Below, one piece after another: positions 45,158-55,768 of a stretch of DNA of 64,000 bases. A model generated the notes under the pieces. The model was given only the letters and a program-made list of their open reading frames with translations. It did not search any database and was not told the origin of the DNA. Every line of letters starts with the position of its first letter. Positions within the stretch are counted from its first letter, which is position 1. The DNA is from Lyophyllum atratum (Eukaryota > Basidiomycota > Agaricomycetes > Agaricales > Lyophyllaceae): positions 124,001 to 188,000 of the forward strand of contig JACGCN010000051.1 in the NCBI GenBank assembly GCA_014905825.1, written 5' to 3'. Both the position numbers and the translations under genes were made by a program.

Positions 45158-46682
45158 GTGAACATTGTACAAGCATGTTGTTTAGTTTATTGTCGGAAGG
45201 GATATTTTCTACTCTCTACGCTTTCTCGAGAGACGTTTGACATTCGTTTTTTGCATTTCAATAAGTAGCTTTTCAATGTATGTCATCTAATACCATCTTG
45301 AACGACCTGCCTTTCTGGCATTTTAAGCTCGTTAGGAAAGACAGGCCCGCACACTCACCACGGTCGATGACCTGGAACCGCATCACCGATTATGGAGGAG
45401 GAGGACTTCAGCAACATCGCCACTTTTGTACGACTGGAACTGCGCCCGCCGAACAAAAAAAAAGTCCGATTTCTTGTTCGCCCAGCCACAACCCTCGTTT
45501 TGATGAGAGGAGCAAAATCCTGAAACGATTCCTCAGTATACTCAGGACTGGATGAGTTTTTTTAATCATGTCATTATGTGTCAAATTGCGCTGCAACCGC
45601 TCGAGAACCTTCTATGCGACGTTAGCGCCGTGGACAAACTTTCTTAACCTATACTTGAGCCGATTTCGCTCAGCGGGGCGCTGTTTTTGCTTTCTGTGAT
45701 TTCTCGGTCGGAGCCAAAACACCTGCTTTCTATGTTAAACTATCGTGCCAAAAACACCTACCTTCTATTTTAAACTATTGCGCAATCATCCTCGTTGTCC
45801 GCCGTTACAGTACTCGATGTGGTGGTGATACGCAATTGCAAGTAATACTGGGCCGTGACGCACTGCACCACAAGGTGCTGAGATTCGTTGTGGACGTGCT
45901 CGTTACACCACCTCGATTTCTTTATCAGTGCTAGTATATAGCTAAGTATTTATTGCTGCGTGGACGACCCTTCCTGTCATCATAAGGCATCATTCGAGCT
46001 CCTCGAGGTAAAACCGGACTCTGATACACAAATGCCCCGCCCTATCCATGTCACTACGAGAAGAACGACAACGATGATGAAAAGGCACCATCGTGGCACC
46101 GACATACACCGAGTAGATGCCGCGCGAAGAGAGGTATGATTGTTGCTACCCCGTCTAAACGGAGAAGAGGGAAAGAAGGAACGGAGGAACGCCGAGATGT
46201 TGCTGAGAGACTTCGGTGGGGGCAGTCACTGAGACTCTGAGTACTGTGCGGTTCGGACGGCGCAGAAGGGAAGGAAGATCTGGAAGTCCTATTTAATGGA
46301 TCTGTTGGGTGACTTCGTGCATAGCTCGCTGTTAACATTCGCTGCAACAAAATTCCGAAGTCTGGATCAGCTCTGGACCTCCTCCGGGCATTTACCTCTC
46401 AGCTTTTTCGCTTTTCCCTGGTGCGTGGTATAACCCGGTCGCTAATGTGAATACCGATCAGGAGACCGTTGAACACGGTCACGCGCGGCACTAGTGATCG
46501 AGAACCACTTGAGTCTGACCAGTTGAGTGACTCCTTTCTAAAGTCTAATAATTTCGTAAGGCGCCGTGCCGTCGCAAAGCCTGCTACTTCTGGTCACGGC
46601 CAAGGTAAAGCTCAGGTTGTTTGTTTTATTCCAGGATACCGTTCGCTCAATGTATCTGGCACCATTTTTCACAAAAGAGTAT
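45158..46682. other. Intergenic region left of the hAT MITE
   Basis: About 1.5 kb with no supported gene. It contains a two-copy direct repeat of about 34 bp (45714-45780, AACACCTGCTTTCTATGTTA / AACACCTACCTTCTATTTTA). Short open frames have low-complexity composition. Confidence 0.4.
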
Positions 46683-47335
46683 TAAGGCATGTCGCGAGTG
46701 CGAGTAACTCACGGATCGATGCAAGTTGATCCGTGGGAATACCCGTGAGTGCGCCTACTTACGGATCCCAGTTACTTGTGAGCGCGGATCCCTGCGAGTC
46801 TGAGTAGCAATTTTTACGCTGCAAGTACTCCCTCAAAAACTCATGAGTATTTTCAATAACACTGTCGAGGTGTTGATTTCTATCTAAGACTATGCAAACT
46901 GTGCCAAACAATGGCAGTAGGATAGTAAAATGCCCATAAATGCCTTGGTACCTTTCTGGTAGTGAGGTGAATGGCTGTAGTACCTGATCTTATGGTATTC
47001 TATCAATTGGGCCACTCAAAAGAGTTTGCCAGCAAGGTGAAGCAAAGTTGTAAGACTTGTTGGCAAGGAACCGGCAACTGATGCACTTAACCTTAGTGAT
47101 GATGAGGCAAATAATGATTGACATTCCCTTTCTGACTATATATACTCATGAGTTACCTGTAAGTACTTATAAGTTTGGTTACCCGCAAGTACTCGACTAC
47201 TCGTAAGTTTTTTACTTGCGGGTCCGGGTCTGGTGAGTATACATACTCATGCGGATCTGAGTAAGCCATGTGGTAGACTGAGTACTCACCGCCGCGGGTG
47301 TGAGTAACTCGCGAGTGCACTCGCGACATGCCTTA
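46683..47335. mobile_element. hAT-type MITE with perfect 8-bp target duplication
   Basis: 653-bp non-coding element. The left end is TAAGGCATGTCGCGAGTGCG and the reverse complement of the right end is TAAGGCATGTCGCGAGTGCA, then both continue with gagtaactca-like sequence after a small offset. AAGAGTAT is directly duplicated outside both ends (46675-46682 and 47336-47343), the 8-bp target duplication typical of hAT transposases. Subterminal regions on both sides are packed with short GAGTA/TACTC-type motifs (actcatgag, acttgcgag), likely transposase-binding repeats. No ORF of note is inside, so the element is non-autonomous. Confidence 0.88.
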
Positions 47336-47343
47336 AAGAGTAT

Positions 47344-47847
47344 GATCTAATCTACATCATGTTTCTCATTTGATTGGTGACTGGTTATTGCGGTCGAGCA
47401 AGGTCGCAACGAGCAACCTCATGTTAGGCGCAGCGTAGGTTGAACACCCAACTGAGCCATCGACGTCTGCCAAACAGACACAAGATGTGGCACATGAAGA
47501 CATGGTAACGTTCATTAGAAGTGGTCAACAGTTCGTCATCCGCAGGAACGATGCGTGGGTTAACAGGGGTTTCAACGGGTAAACAGGGGCTCAAACGGTA
47601 TTGTGGCAAGACCACTAGCGGCAATCGCAAGCTAACGCAAGTAAGTGGGACTGTGGGAGGGAGATGGAGATACGCACACGTAGCAGGGACAAAAGTGTCC
47701 AGGTCAACCGTCGAAAGCGGACGCGACGGGAGCATGGAAGCCCGAGGCTACGAGACGGTCACGGAACCCTGCGAACCGATTGAGTCCGAGAACAAGACGA
47801 GGCGCAAGAATGATGGCAAAGTTCTGCACAGTGGTGAGAATGAAAGC
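47344..47847. other. Spacer between the MITE and the LTR element
   Basis: About 500 bp with no recognisable gene. It is continuous with 49394 onward once the LTR element is removed; together they form the pre-insertion site, which also shows no recognisable coding content. Confidence 0.4.
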
Positions 47848-48064
47848 TGTTGGAGTTGACCGGCCGAGGCCCAAAACTCTATATTTAGATTTGTTTATTT
47901 TCTCGATCACTGACTTGCCGCGCCTTGCCGTAGTCGATTTTCCGTCTCATTTCTGTTCCTTTTCACGTATATATTCGACGCACTACGTACTGGTACTGGT
48001 AGCGGAATACATTATCTTAACCCCCCCTCACCCTGACCTCGTCCTCGGTACCTGGTTTCCAACA
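47848..48064 (+). repeat. 5' LTR (217 bp)
   Basis: Begins TGTTGG and ends CCAACA, a perfect 6-bp terminal inversion of the canonical TG...CA type. By eye it is identical at all positions to the 3' LTR. An AT-rich CTATATTTAG sequence near its start could serve as a promoter element. Confidence 0.93.
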
Positions 48065-48076
48065 GGTTATGGGCCC
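48065..48076 (+). other. Primer-binding site, initiator-tRNA anticodon-loop type
   Basis: GGTTATGGGCCC starts at the first base after the 5' LTR. It is the reverse complement of GGGCCCAUAACC, the anticodon stem-loop of initiator Met-tRNA (animal form; the yeast form differs by one base). This is the half-tRNA priming mode known from copia, not priming from the tRNA 3' end. Confidence 0.6.
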
Positions 48077-48150
48077 CGAGCTTTCACTGTTCACATCATT
48101 CGCATCACCCTCGGGCCTCGGCTATCTTATCTTGATTATCTAATCGTCTC

Positions 48151-48289
48151 GGAAGCCTCCGACTGTACTGGAGCATCGCATCGAAAGCCGTCGACTGTAC
48201 TGACGCACGGGAAGCCTCCGACTGTACTGGAGCACGGAAGCCGCAGACTGTACTTGCGCAACGAAGCCCTCGATCGTACTGAGGCACGG
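48151..48289 (+). repeat. Five short tandem repeats in the retroelement leader
   Basis: Five imperfect units of about 25-32 bp, consensus GAAGCCtcCGACTGTACTGg followed by aGCACGg. They lie between the primer-binding site and the gag ATG, ending 8 bp before it. They do not encode a conserved peptide. Confidence 0.8.
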
Positions 48290-48297
48290 AATTTAGA

Positions 48298-49077
48298 ATG
48301 GGAGAGAAAGGTTTCACAAAGTTGGACGACGAGAATTATGACTCGTGGGAATTTGAGATTCGGGCGGAGTTGAAAAGGAAGCAGGTTTTGGCATTGGTGG
48401 AGGGAAAGGAATCGCGGCCCGTGGGGAGCGATGGTTCGAAGGCGGTCAAGGGATGGATCGCGAAGAGGGATCTGGCATCCGCGGAGATTATACGGAGATT
48501 GGACCCTGGTCAGTTTGCACACGTTCGCGGTTATGACGAGGACCCGGCCGGAATGTGGGAGAGGTTACGCGATTTTCATCAGGCGTCGGGTTTGGGGAGC
48601 ATCATTGCCATGTGGGGCAAGTTTACATCATTCAGGAAGGCCGACGAGGTCTCTATGCGCACGCACATCGGCAATATTCGCACGCTCGCCGACAAGCTCA
48701 ATCACCTTGGCGAAACCCCCTCGAACGCCCTCACCATCGCAGTTCTATTCAAATCCCTTCCCCCTGCTTACAGCTCACTCATCGTCTCACTCGACTCACA
48801 CGAAAAATCCACCGACCTCGATTTCATCATTGGCCGCGTTCTAAATGAAGAAACTCGCCTTGCCGACGATTGCGGCAACCACACCCACGGCATCGAAACT
48901 AGCGCCCTGCACGCTGATGCGCGCCCACGCAACAAAAACACCGACAAATCGAAGATCCGGTGCTTCCGATGCAACGAACTTGGCCATTACCAAAGCGAGT
49001 GCAAGGAATCGGCCCCTGCCGCGCCGGAACCCAAGGCTATGGTCGCATCGACATCGCGCGTCACATACGCCCTCTAA
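48298..49077 (+). CDS. gag: Copia-type Gag polyprotein (UBN2-like domain, CCHC knuckle)
   Basis: 259-aa structural protein of the LTR element; it would assemble virus-like particles in the cytoplasm and package element RNA. Start MGEKGFTKLDDENYDSWEFE, matching the copia gag N-terminal pattern (F-x-K-L-x-x-x-N-Y-x-x-W). The central gag region includes WERLRDFHQASGLGSIIAMW and LNHLGETPSNALTIAVLFKS. A zinc knuckle CFRCNELGHYQSEC at residues 222-235 has perfect C-x2-C-x4-H-x4-C spacing. It ends soon after (TSRVTYAL) with a true stop and no frame leading into protease. The coding sequence is intact and GC-rich compared with the flanks. Confidence 0.92.
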   Translation: MGEKGFTKLDDENYDSWEFEIRAELKRKQVLALVEGKESRPVGSDGSKAVKGWIAKRDLASAEIIRRLDPGQFAHVRGYDEDPAGMWERLRDFHQASGLGSIIAMWGKFTSFRKADEVSMRTHIGNIRTLADKLNHLGETPSNALTIAVLFKSLPPAYSSLIVSLDSHEKSTDLDFIIGRVLNEETRLADDCGNHTHGIETSALHADARPRNKNTDKSKIRCFRCNELGHYQSECKESAPAAPEPKAMVASTSRVTYAL

Positions 49078-49176
49078 AATTGAACGGCTCTCGAAGTCTG
49101 TGGGAGCATTTTTATTTTCTGTTTATTTTCTCATTTTATTTTCCTTTTTGTTTTGTGTCTCGCCGGTCTGTGGGAG

Positions 49177-49393
49177 TGTTGGAGTTGACCGGCCGAGGCC
49201 CAAAACTCTATATTTAGATTTGTTTATTTTCTCGATCACTGACTTGCCGCGCCTTGCCGTAGTCGATTTTCCGTCTCATTTCTGTTCCTTTTCACGTATA
49301 TATTCGACGCACTACGTACTGGTACTGGTAGCGGAATACATTATCTTAACCCCCCCTCACCCTGACCTCGTCCTCGGTACCTGGTTTCCAACA
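49177..49393 (+). repeat. 3' LTR (217 bp)
   Basis: Direct copy of the 5' LTR, TGTTGG...CCAACA, with no differences seen. It is preceded by GTCTGTGGGAG (49166-49176), whose purine-rich end may act as the polypurine tract. The same 11-mer occurs at 49096-49106. Confidence 0.93.
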
Positions 49394-51142
49394 AAAGCAG
49401 AGCTTGCAGTGACAGACACGAGGGAGGGAAACAGAGCCAGTGGGACCAAGAGAGCCTAAGAGGCAACCAAATGCTGAGGCACGGAAGACTAAGAGGACAG
49501 GTGGTCGAAGACAGCGTGAACGGGCAGAAGGTTGATGGTGACGAGCGTTGGGGGCTGTAGTCTAGGACGAGGAGAGGGATAGGAGGGGTTTCAAACCGAG
49601 AGGGGTAGATAAATAGGAAGAATATGTTTGACCCACGGTCACTCAGTACTCATGAATGAAACCCAGAGTCTTGAACACGATTTGTTTCACGCGACGCAAA
49701 TAGGGGGGGTGGGGGGCGGCGGGCGAAAGTCACGCGAAGTGGAGAAGACGCGACGCGATTGATCACGAGACAATGTGTATTATCACGAGACAATCTTTTT
49801 TTAGGCACAGGTCACATGGGGTACCGGTGAGACCATATTAGAATTTTTTTTGGCCCGCAACTGCCCTTAAGAACCTACTACTAAAGTAGCAGGTACATCG
49901 ACAAAGATCGCACTGCACAGCGTCTTCCGACCGCCTCTCCTCTGCTGGCACTGGCCGATGTCGACCCCCAACCCAATTCCAAATTTGTAAACTCAAAAAA
50001 TCCCAACACATCTGCTGGACGATCGTCGATACGCACCCCGACGCATCCCACTGGCAGCGCACCCTAACGCATCCCTCGACCGAAATTTCTCCGTCAAGTC
50101 GCTTCGACATCTCATCAAGTCATGCGCATTATTACTATCAGGTGGGAGCAAAATAGAGAAGCCTGGTTTCATATCGTTTTGTACATCGGTGCTCCCCCTC
50201 AGACTTCAGTCACACAGGCCGCCATGGCGCACCCAGCTTCCTCTCGCCTCTGTGTGTAGAGTACTTGACGCTGCTTGATCATTTATACAAGAGGATCAAT
50301 CTTCTTAATTCCTGACTGCGACCATTCTGCAAGCTTAACTTACCTAGTTACCGTTAAAGAACTTATAGTCTACCTTCCTCAGCATTCGGCCTCTACGCTT
50401 TGAATCAAAGAGTAATCGCTGACGCCAGGGCAGGTGCCAGCCCAACAAAATTAATCTGGAATTAATTATGCTTTGCTTTTGTTTCATGTTTTTCCTCTAC
50501 TGACATCCGAATTATCGCATCGCTATCCAGGGTTAACGCCGCGTCCACCTCCCGAGCTTGTTACTACAGCGCCACCGTCGCCCCCCCTGATTGCGCCTGG
50601 CAGAGAAGTCATATGCTTCATCTGATGTCAGCCGGAAGGTCCCGCGAATACCAGCGAATACCCCACACGGGAACACCTGGGGAAAATTCTCCGCATCTCA
50701 TTGGATGGGTGTGCGAGAAATCTCCGAGCAATTCCGTTTCACCCCACCTCCTCTCCCACCTTATATTCAACTGACTCTGGGATATTCTCTTACAGCGAGC
50801 ATTGCTGGCTAGCGTCCAGCTCATGGTTTTTCTCTTTCATTGGCTTCGGTCGGCGGCGAAAATATATCTTGTCTGATGGATTTACAACGACCTGTGCGTG
50901 GGCAAACCGATCGAGTCCAATTTCTGGTTATGATGTCGGCGTACCTTAGCGTACCTTTCAGGGAATCGGTCTTCTGGGCTCGGCACTTGTTAGGTGTAAC
51001 CTTATATCTACTGTATGAATGGATTTAGAAGCAATCTCGTCCTCCTCCCTTTCTCTCGTGGAAAATCCTTCCCATCTCGTTGTGCACGTAGTCCCACTAC
51101 AGGCTCACTTGTACGAGTCGTCCAGAGTAACCAGTTTATCCG
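49394..51142. other. Intergenic region right of the LTR element
   Basis: About 1.7 kb without a supported gene. It contains a G-rich run (GGGGGGGTGGGGGGCGGCGG near 49710). Short frames at 49838-50110 and 50591-51028 lack domains or splice context. The last part should hold the promoter of the first transporter. Confidence 0.4.
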
Positions 51143-53687
51143 ATGGCCCCTCAACCCGAATGGACGATCATCGACTTCATCCATACCGGACCATGGTGGA
51201 AGAATCGAGGTATGTTTGTTCTACATATCGCCTCCACCCTTCACGTTCAAACCTCTCACTCACGCCTAGGCATCCTCATCTTGAACCTCTGGCTCGTTCT
51301 CCCTCTGCTGTCGTCCGTTGTTAACGGTGTTGACTCTTCGTTGGTCAATGGTATGGCTTGATAGTCACGCGCCCCTCATCGACGTGTCACCTTATTTCGC
51401 TTGCATTCCTAGGCCTGCAAATTATACCAGCGTGGCAGGAGTTCTTCAACCACCCCACTGGGAAAACGCTAGGTTGGTTTGAATCTCCCAGCACCTTTCG
51501 AGTCGTGGTGTTTAAGATTTCTCCATCTCTCCAGGTCTGATCAACGCAGCTCAGAATATCGGCGGTTTGGTTGTAAGCCTATGTTCCACTCAGAGCTATT
51601 GCCATTAGTTCACACACCTTCAGAGCTTGCCCATCTCTCCATATATTTCGGATGGGTTGGGTCGTAGAGCAACCATGTTCATCGGATCCTTGGTCATGCT
51701 CGCCGGGATCGCGGTCCAGGCTTCTGCGAAGACGGTACCTATATTCATAGCGGCCAGAGTCATCAGTACGTCGACTTTGTGCTTTTTTACAAGAAAAGAT
51801 CGCATCGCTCAGCATCATCCATTTTAGTTGGGTCTGGACTTGAATTCTGTGTCAATTCTGGCCCACTCCTACTCATCGAGCTCTCCTATCCAACGCAGGT
51901 ATGTAGCATCATCACTAGCGCCCCAAGCCACACTCTAACAGATGAATAGAGAGGCAAAATCACATCTGTGTATAATTCAAGTTGGTATCTGGGTAGCATC
52001 ATTATAGCCTGGGTAAAATCGTCGTCCTTGCCTTCTACGGGAGCTACCTACTAATATGGTCGATAGGTTTGTTTCGGTGCCTTTGACCAAGCGGCGGACA
52101 GCCTATGGTCATTCCGCATCCCAACTCTGGTACAAGCTGTCATCCCCCTGCTGCAGGTCCTCCTGATCTGGCACGTTTATTCTCCTTGATAAAATGCCTC
52201 ATTTACTCACCCCCCGCAGGTTTGTTCCAGAGAGCCCACGATTTTTGGTTTCCAAAGGCTTTGTGAGCATGCTTTCCCTTTAGCAGGCCTGCAAGGTTGA
52301 CATGTCTTGTCATTGCTAGGAAGGGAAAGCCGCTGGAGTTCTCGCTAAATATCATGCCAACGGTGGCGACGAACGTGACCCCCTGGTTGTGTTCGAGTTG
52401 GCACAGATCAGACACGCTATTCGACTGGAAGAGGAAATTAACCAAAGTACCTCGTATAAATCCCTCTTTACCACTCCAGGAAATCGAAAACGGATGAGGC
52501 TCATTATTGCCATTGCGATATTCTCTCAGTGGAGGTGCGTCACCCTGCCCTATATCACGCCTTCAACATAATGACCATCTATCCAGCGGGAATGGCTTGG
52601 TGTCATACTATATCAACCTTATTCTGGAAGGCGTGGGGATTACCAAAACCGAAACCAAAGTTTGCTTACTCTATTCTGTTCGCGATTTCGCGTCTCATCA
52701 TGAAATTGTTTCCAGGCCATCATCAACGGCGGCCTTCAGGTACGCCAGTTTAGCAAATTTAGCATCCATGCTGAGCAGAGGGACGTTTAGATTTTCAATT
52801 ATTTCGTTGCTATTGTTGCATCTTTGCTTGTAGACTGGGCAGGTAGACGGAAGCTCTTCATCATCTCCAACACTGGTATGTTTTTTGAGCTACGACACCC
52901 AATTTATTTATTGGATGCACGTGGCCCATGATTTTACAGGAATGCTAGTTGGTATGTCGTAACTGTATCCTCTAGTTCATGAACTGAAATGATCGCTGCC
53001 ACAGCGTTCGGCACCTGGACTGTAACAAATGCGCTTTACATCAACTTTGGCAACATCGCAGCCGCGAAAGCTACCATACCACTCATTTTCATTTTCTATT
53101 TCTTCTACGACATCGCCTATACGCCAATGCTCGTAGCATATACCTTGGAGATTCTTCCATACAGAATCAGGGCAAAGGGGTTTGCTGTCATGGTAAGCCC
53201 GACGTAGCCATATGATGGCTTTCATGTTGCTCACTGGCACCATTGATGACTGCAGAACTTGACGGTCATGTTGACCGTAGCATTCAATCAGTTCATCAAC
53301 CCGGTAGCCATCGATGCCATCGGCTGGTGGTACTATATTGTTTACTGTGGTTGGCTTATAGTCGAACTCGTATTCGTCGTCACCTTCATCGTCGAGACTA
53401 GAGGTTTGTCTATTTCGATCAATACTTCCTGTGATCATGTATTCATCGAGAAATTTACAGGGCGGACTTTGGAAGAGACTTCTGCGCTGTTTGATGGCGA
53501 CCAGCCATCTCAGGACCTCTTAGCAATGGGAGGAGAGGCCGCGACCATGACGATGGGAAGCCAACATATCGTTGATCTCGACCGGAGACCCTCACAAGCA
53601 CAAAAGGAGGAAATGAGCGAGTTCCATGAGATGCGTGCAAGGCCGCGACCTGAGGTGACAGGCTTCGAGGCACCACGGGGATGGTGA
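51143..53687 (+). CDS. MFS sugar transporter (sugar porter family) 1
   Basis: Twelve-helix plasma-membrane proton symporter of hexose/lactose-permease type. Start MAPQPEWTIIDFIHTGPWWK, preceding the first helix LILNLWLVLPLLSSVVNGVD. Sugar-porter signatures in order: PISPYISDGLGRRATMFIGS (motif A with RR), AARVIIGSGLEFCVNSGPLL, ELSYPTQRGKITSVYNSSWY, FVPESPRFLVSKG (PESPR motif), FSQWSGNGLVSYYINLILE, DWAGRRKLFI, VAYTLEILPYRIRAKGFAVM (PxxxRxKG), AIDAIGWWYYIVYCGWLIVE and ETRGRTLEETSALFDG. It has about fifteen short introns. The cytosolic C-tail is charged and ends GFEAPRGW. Length and all signatures are normal. The substrate cannot be told; the relation to permease-type disaccharide carriers is a guess from the PESPR/ETRG series. 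Confidence 0.9.
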
Positions 53688-55768
53688 TTTGTGCTTTATT
53701 GACAAAAATCCAGATGTATTTCTAACCACATGTTGTTATTGCTATGTTATTGTGTTCCTCGCGAAGAACTGTTGGGGCGAACTTCCTGTATCCGTGCGGT
53801 GTAAAGTCAAGGGTAGGACAGCGAAGTGATCAGGCCTCTCCAGAGGCACCCAGACTTGTACACAGTCTGCAGAACAAGAAAAGGTTCCCCACCCGTCCGC
53901 GTCAATATCCACTCTTCGGGGCTGCTGCCTGGAAATTCGGAAGATTCTCCCGGCATATTTCTACCTCCACAGTTATGGCTGAGAGAACACGAGGGCCAAT
54001 GCCCTGAAACCCACAATTCCGACACTAGGGCGAGCATTGGGCGTATTCCACGACTTCAAGCACTCCTCTCCGTTGCTAATTACGACTGCACAGCCAGGAT
54101 GAGTTGGATCCCCTGTTCTGACAAACCCAATGCAGTTTTTGTGAGCAAAATAGCCTTGGGTTTGTCCGTACGCGAAATTTCTCCGGGCCTCGATCAGCAG
54201 CGTCAAATTATTCCCCACGGTTTCGTCCTAGAATTCACGGTTTGGGTATAAATCGCCGTAAAATACGCATCTAGGAAAAGATATTCATTTCGGCAGCAGG
54301 CAAGATAGGAAAGGCCAACAGACGGATATCCATGTCCCCGCAGGGGAATGATCGTATAAGCCTGAACTTTGAAATGACTGCCCAACGAGAATCGACATAT
54401 TACGTGCGAGTGTACAGAGGAGATGAAACGCTGACCCACCGCGTTTCGACGCTACCCTTTCGGTCAAATTCACCTAGGTCCCACTGAGTAATGTTATTCG
54501 GCAAAGCTCAAGACTGGGAGAATTTTGATACTAGGTCATAAGCATCGTGACCATGTCCATCCTACCAATGAGCTTATCAGCGACCGAACGCAGGCCCATA
54601 GGTCATGACATGCCCTCACTTTGGCTGAACAAGTTGATAGAAGAGTATTGCATACCGTCAACGGATTATGAGCGCTTTCTGGTGCAAGTCGCATCCGAGA
54701 AAGCGCAGAAGGACGCTCTTGGACTGCGCTCAAGACCCATTGTTTAAACCTAGAAAACATGGCGCCCATGTCCATGTTGAATTCCAAGAGATAGATGCCG
54801 CGCCGAGGTCCAAGAAATGTAAAAACGCTGAGCGTGGCAGCGGTCGTTCTGTTTACTTAGCATGCATCATGGTGACCGTATCGTGCATGTAGTTTGCTAT
54901 AGAAGACACTGACTGCTCAGTAAACAGCAGCCAACGATCAGCAGGGACGGCCGAGTCGGCGACACTTGCGGCAAGGTCTAGGTTAAAACTCAGCGGGGTT
55001 TTCCGGAAAACATTTACTTAAAAATTTGCTCGACATTTTGTTTTCTTCACCCGACCACCACAGCGTCACCTCGTTTTACGTCGGCGTTCTGCTGGACAAT
55101 AGGGCACGGATATGATGCAAACTTCATCTTATGGTGTTGGTCGAGACTCAATAGCCTCCTTAATCGCTCCGATCACGATATATCCTACGTCGAGAGGAGT
55201 TTCATGATGACGGCAACACTTTTTTTCGTACGAGTACTCCGATGTTCTGTACCAGCCATAATGACATACTTCCTTATGCATAAGTAAAGGCTCTGATGAA
55301 CAGGGAGTTGTATACGTGCTCAGACTCTCCTTCAATCCGTCCTTGCGATTTATGAATTCGAATCTTTGTTGGCATTGACCTCTAGGAGTATGTCTGTCGC
55401 GCCATAAGTGTCGGAGTCGGTCATTCTACTAACTGAACCGATACCTAACGAGACGCATCCAGACGCATCCCCCCATAACCAGCCTCCGCTAAGGATCATA
55501 TCTGCGCCTCAAAGAACTTTCTATAAGGATATAGCCCAAGATCTATTTTGACAAGCCCCACTGCACCATAGTCTCTCTGGTGCACTAACTCGGACCGCTC
55601 AATCGGCCGCTGGCTACCGTCTTGCCCCATTCCTCCACGAAGCAAGATAGATATCTAGAAAATTATGCACACATGACGAAAGGCAATTGGTAATTGCGCC
55701 GAGGTCTATTTTGTTATAAGGAGGCCTATCAGCCAAAGAAGTTGACGCCCCTTCCAATAAAAACTGAC
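53688..55768. other. Spacer between the two transporter genes
   Basis: About 2.1 kb with no supported gene. A 66-codon plus frame (54547-54747) has a natural-looking tail (DMPSLWLNKLIEEYCIPSTD) but no domain or partner exon. Nothing else stands out. Confidence 0.35.

Larger units (their letters stand above)
47848..49393 (+). mobile_element. Complete gag-only LTR retrotransposon (copia-type, TR-GAG-like)
   Basis: 1,546-bp element bounded by identical 217-bp LTRs (47848-48064 and 49177-49393) and a perfect 5-bp target duplication AAAGC (47843-47847 and 49394-49398). Directly after the 5' LTR is a primer-binding-site candidate, then a leader with five short tandem repeats, one gag ORF (48298-49077) and a duplicated GTCTGTGGGAG just before the 3' LTR. 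No protease, integrase or reverse transcriptase frame is present, and there is no room for one. Identical LTRs and an unbroken gag indicate a recent insertion. This matches the architecture described as TR-GAG elements: non-autonomous, needing pol from a related autonomous copia element. Confidence 0.9.

Noticed and set aside
45714..45780. Two-copy direct repeat of about 34 bp as a CRISPR or regulatory array
   Set aside because: Only two imperfect units, no spacers, and CRISPR arrays are not expected in a fungal nuclear genome.
54547..54747. 66-codon plus frame as a gene between the transporters
   Set aside because: Natural-looking tail but no domain, no partner exons and no promoter signal. 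It is mentioned only in the spacer description.
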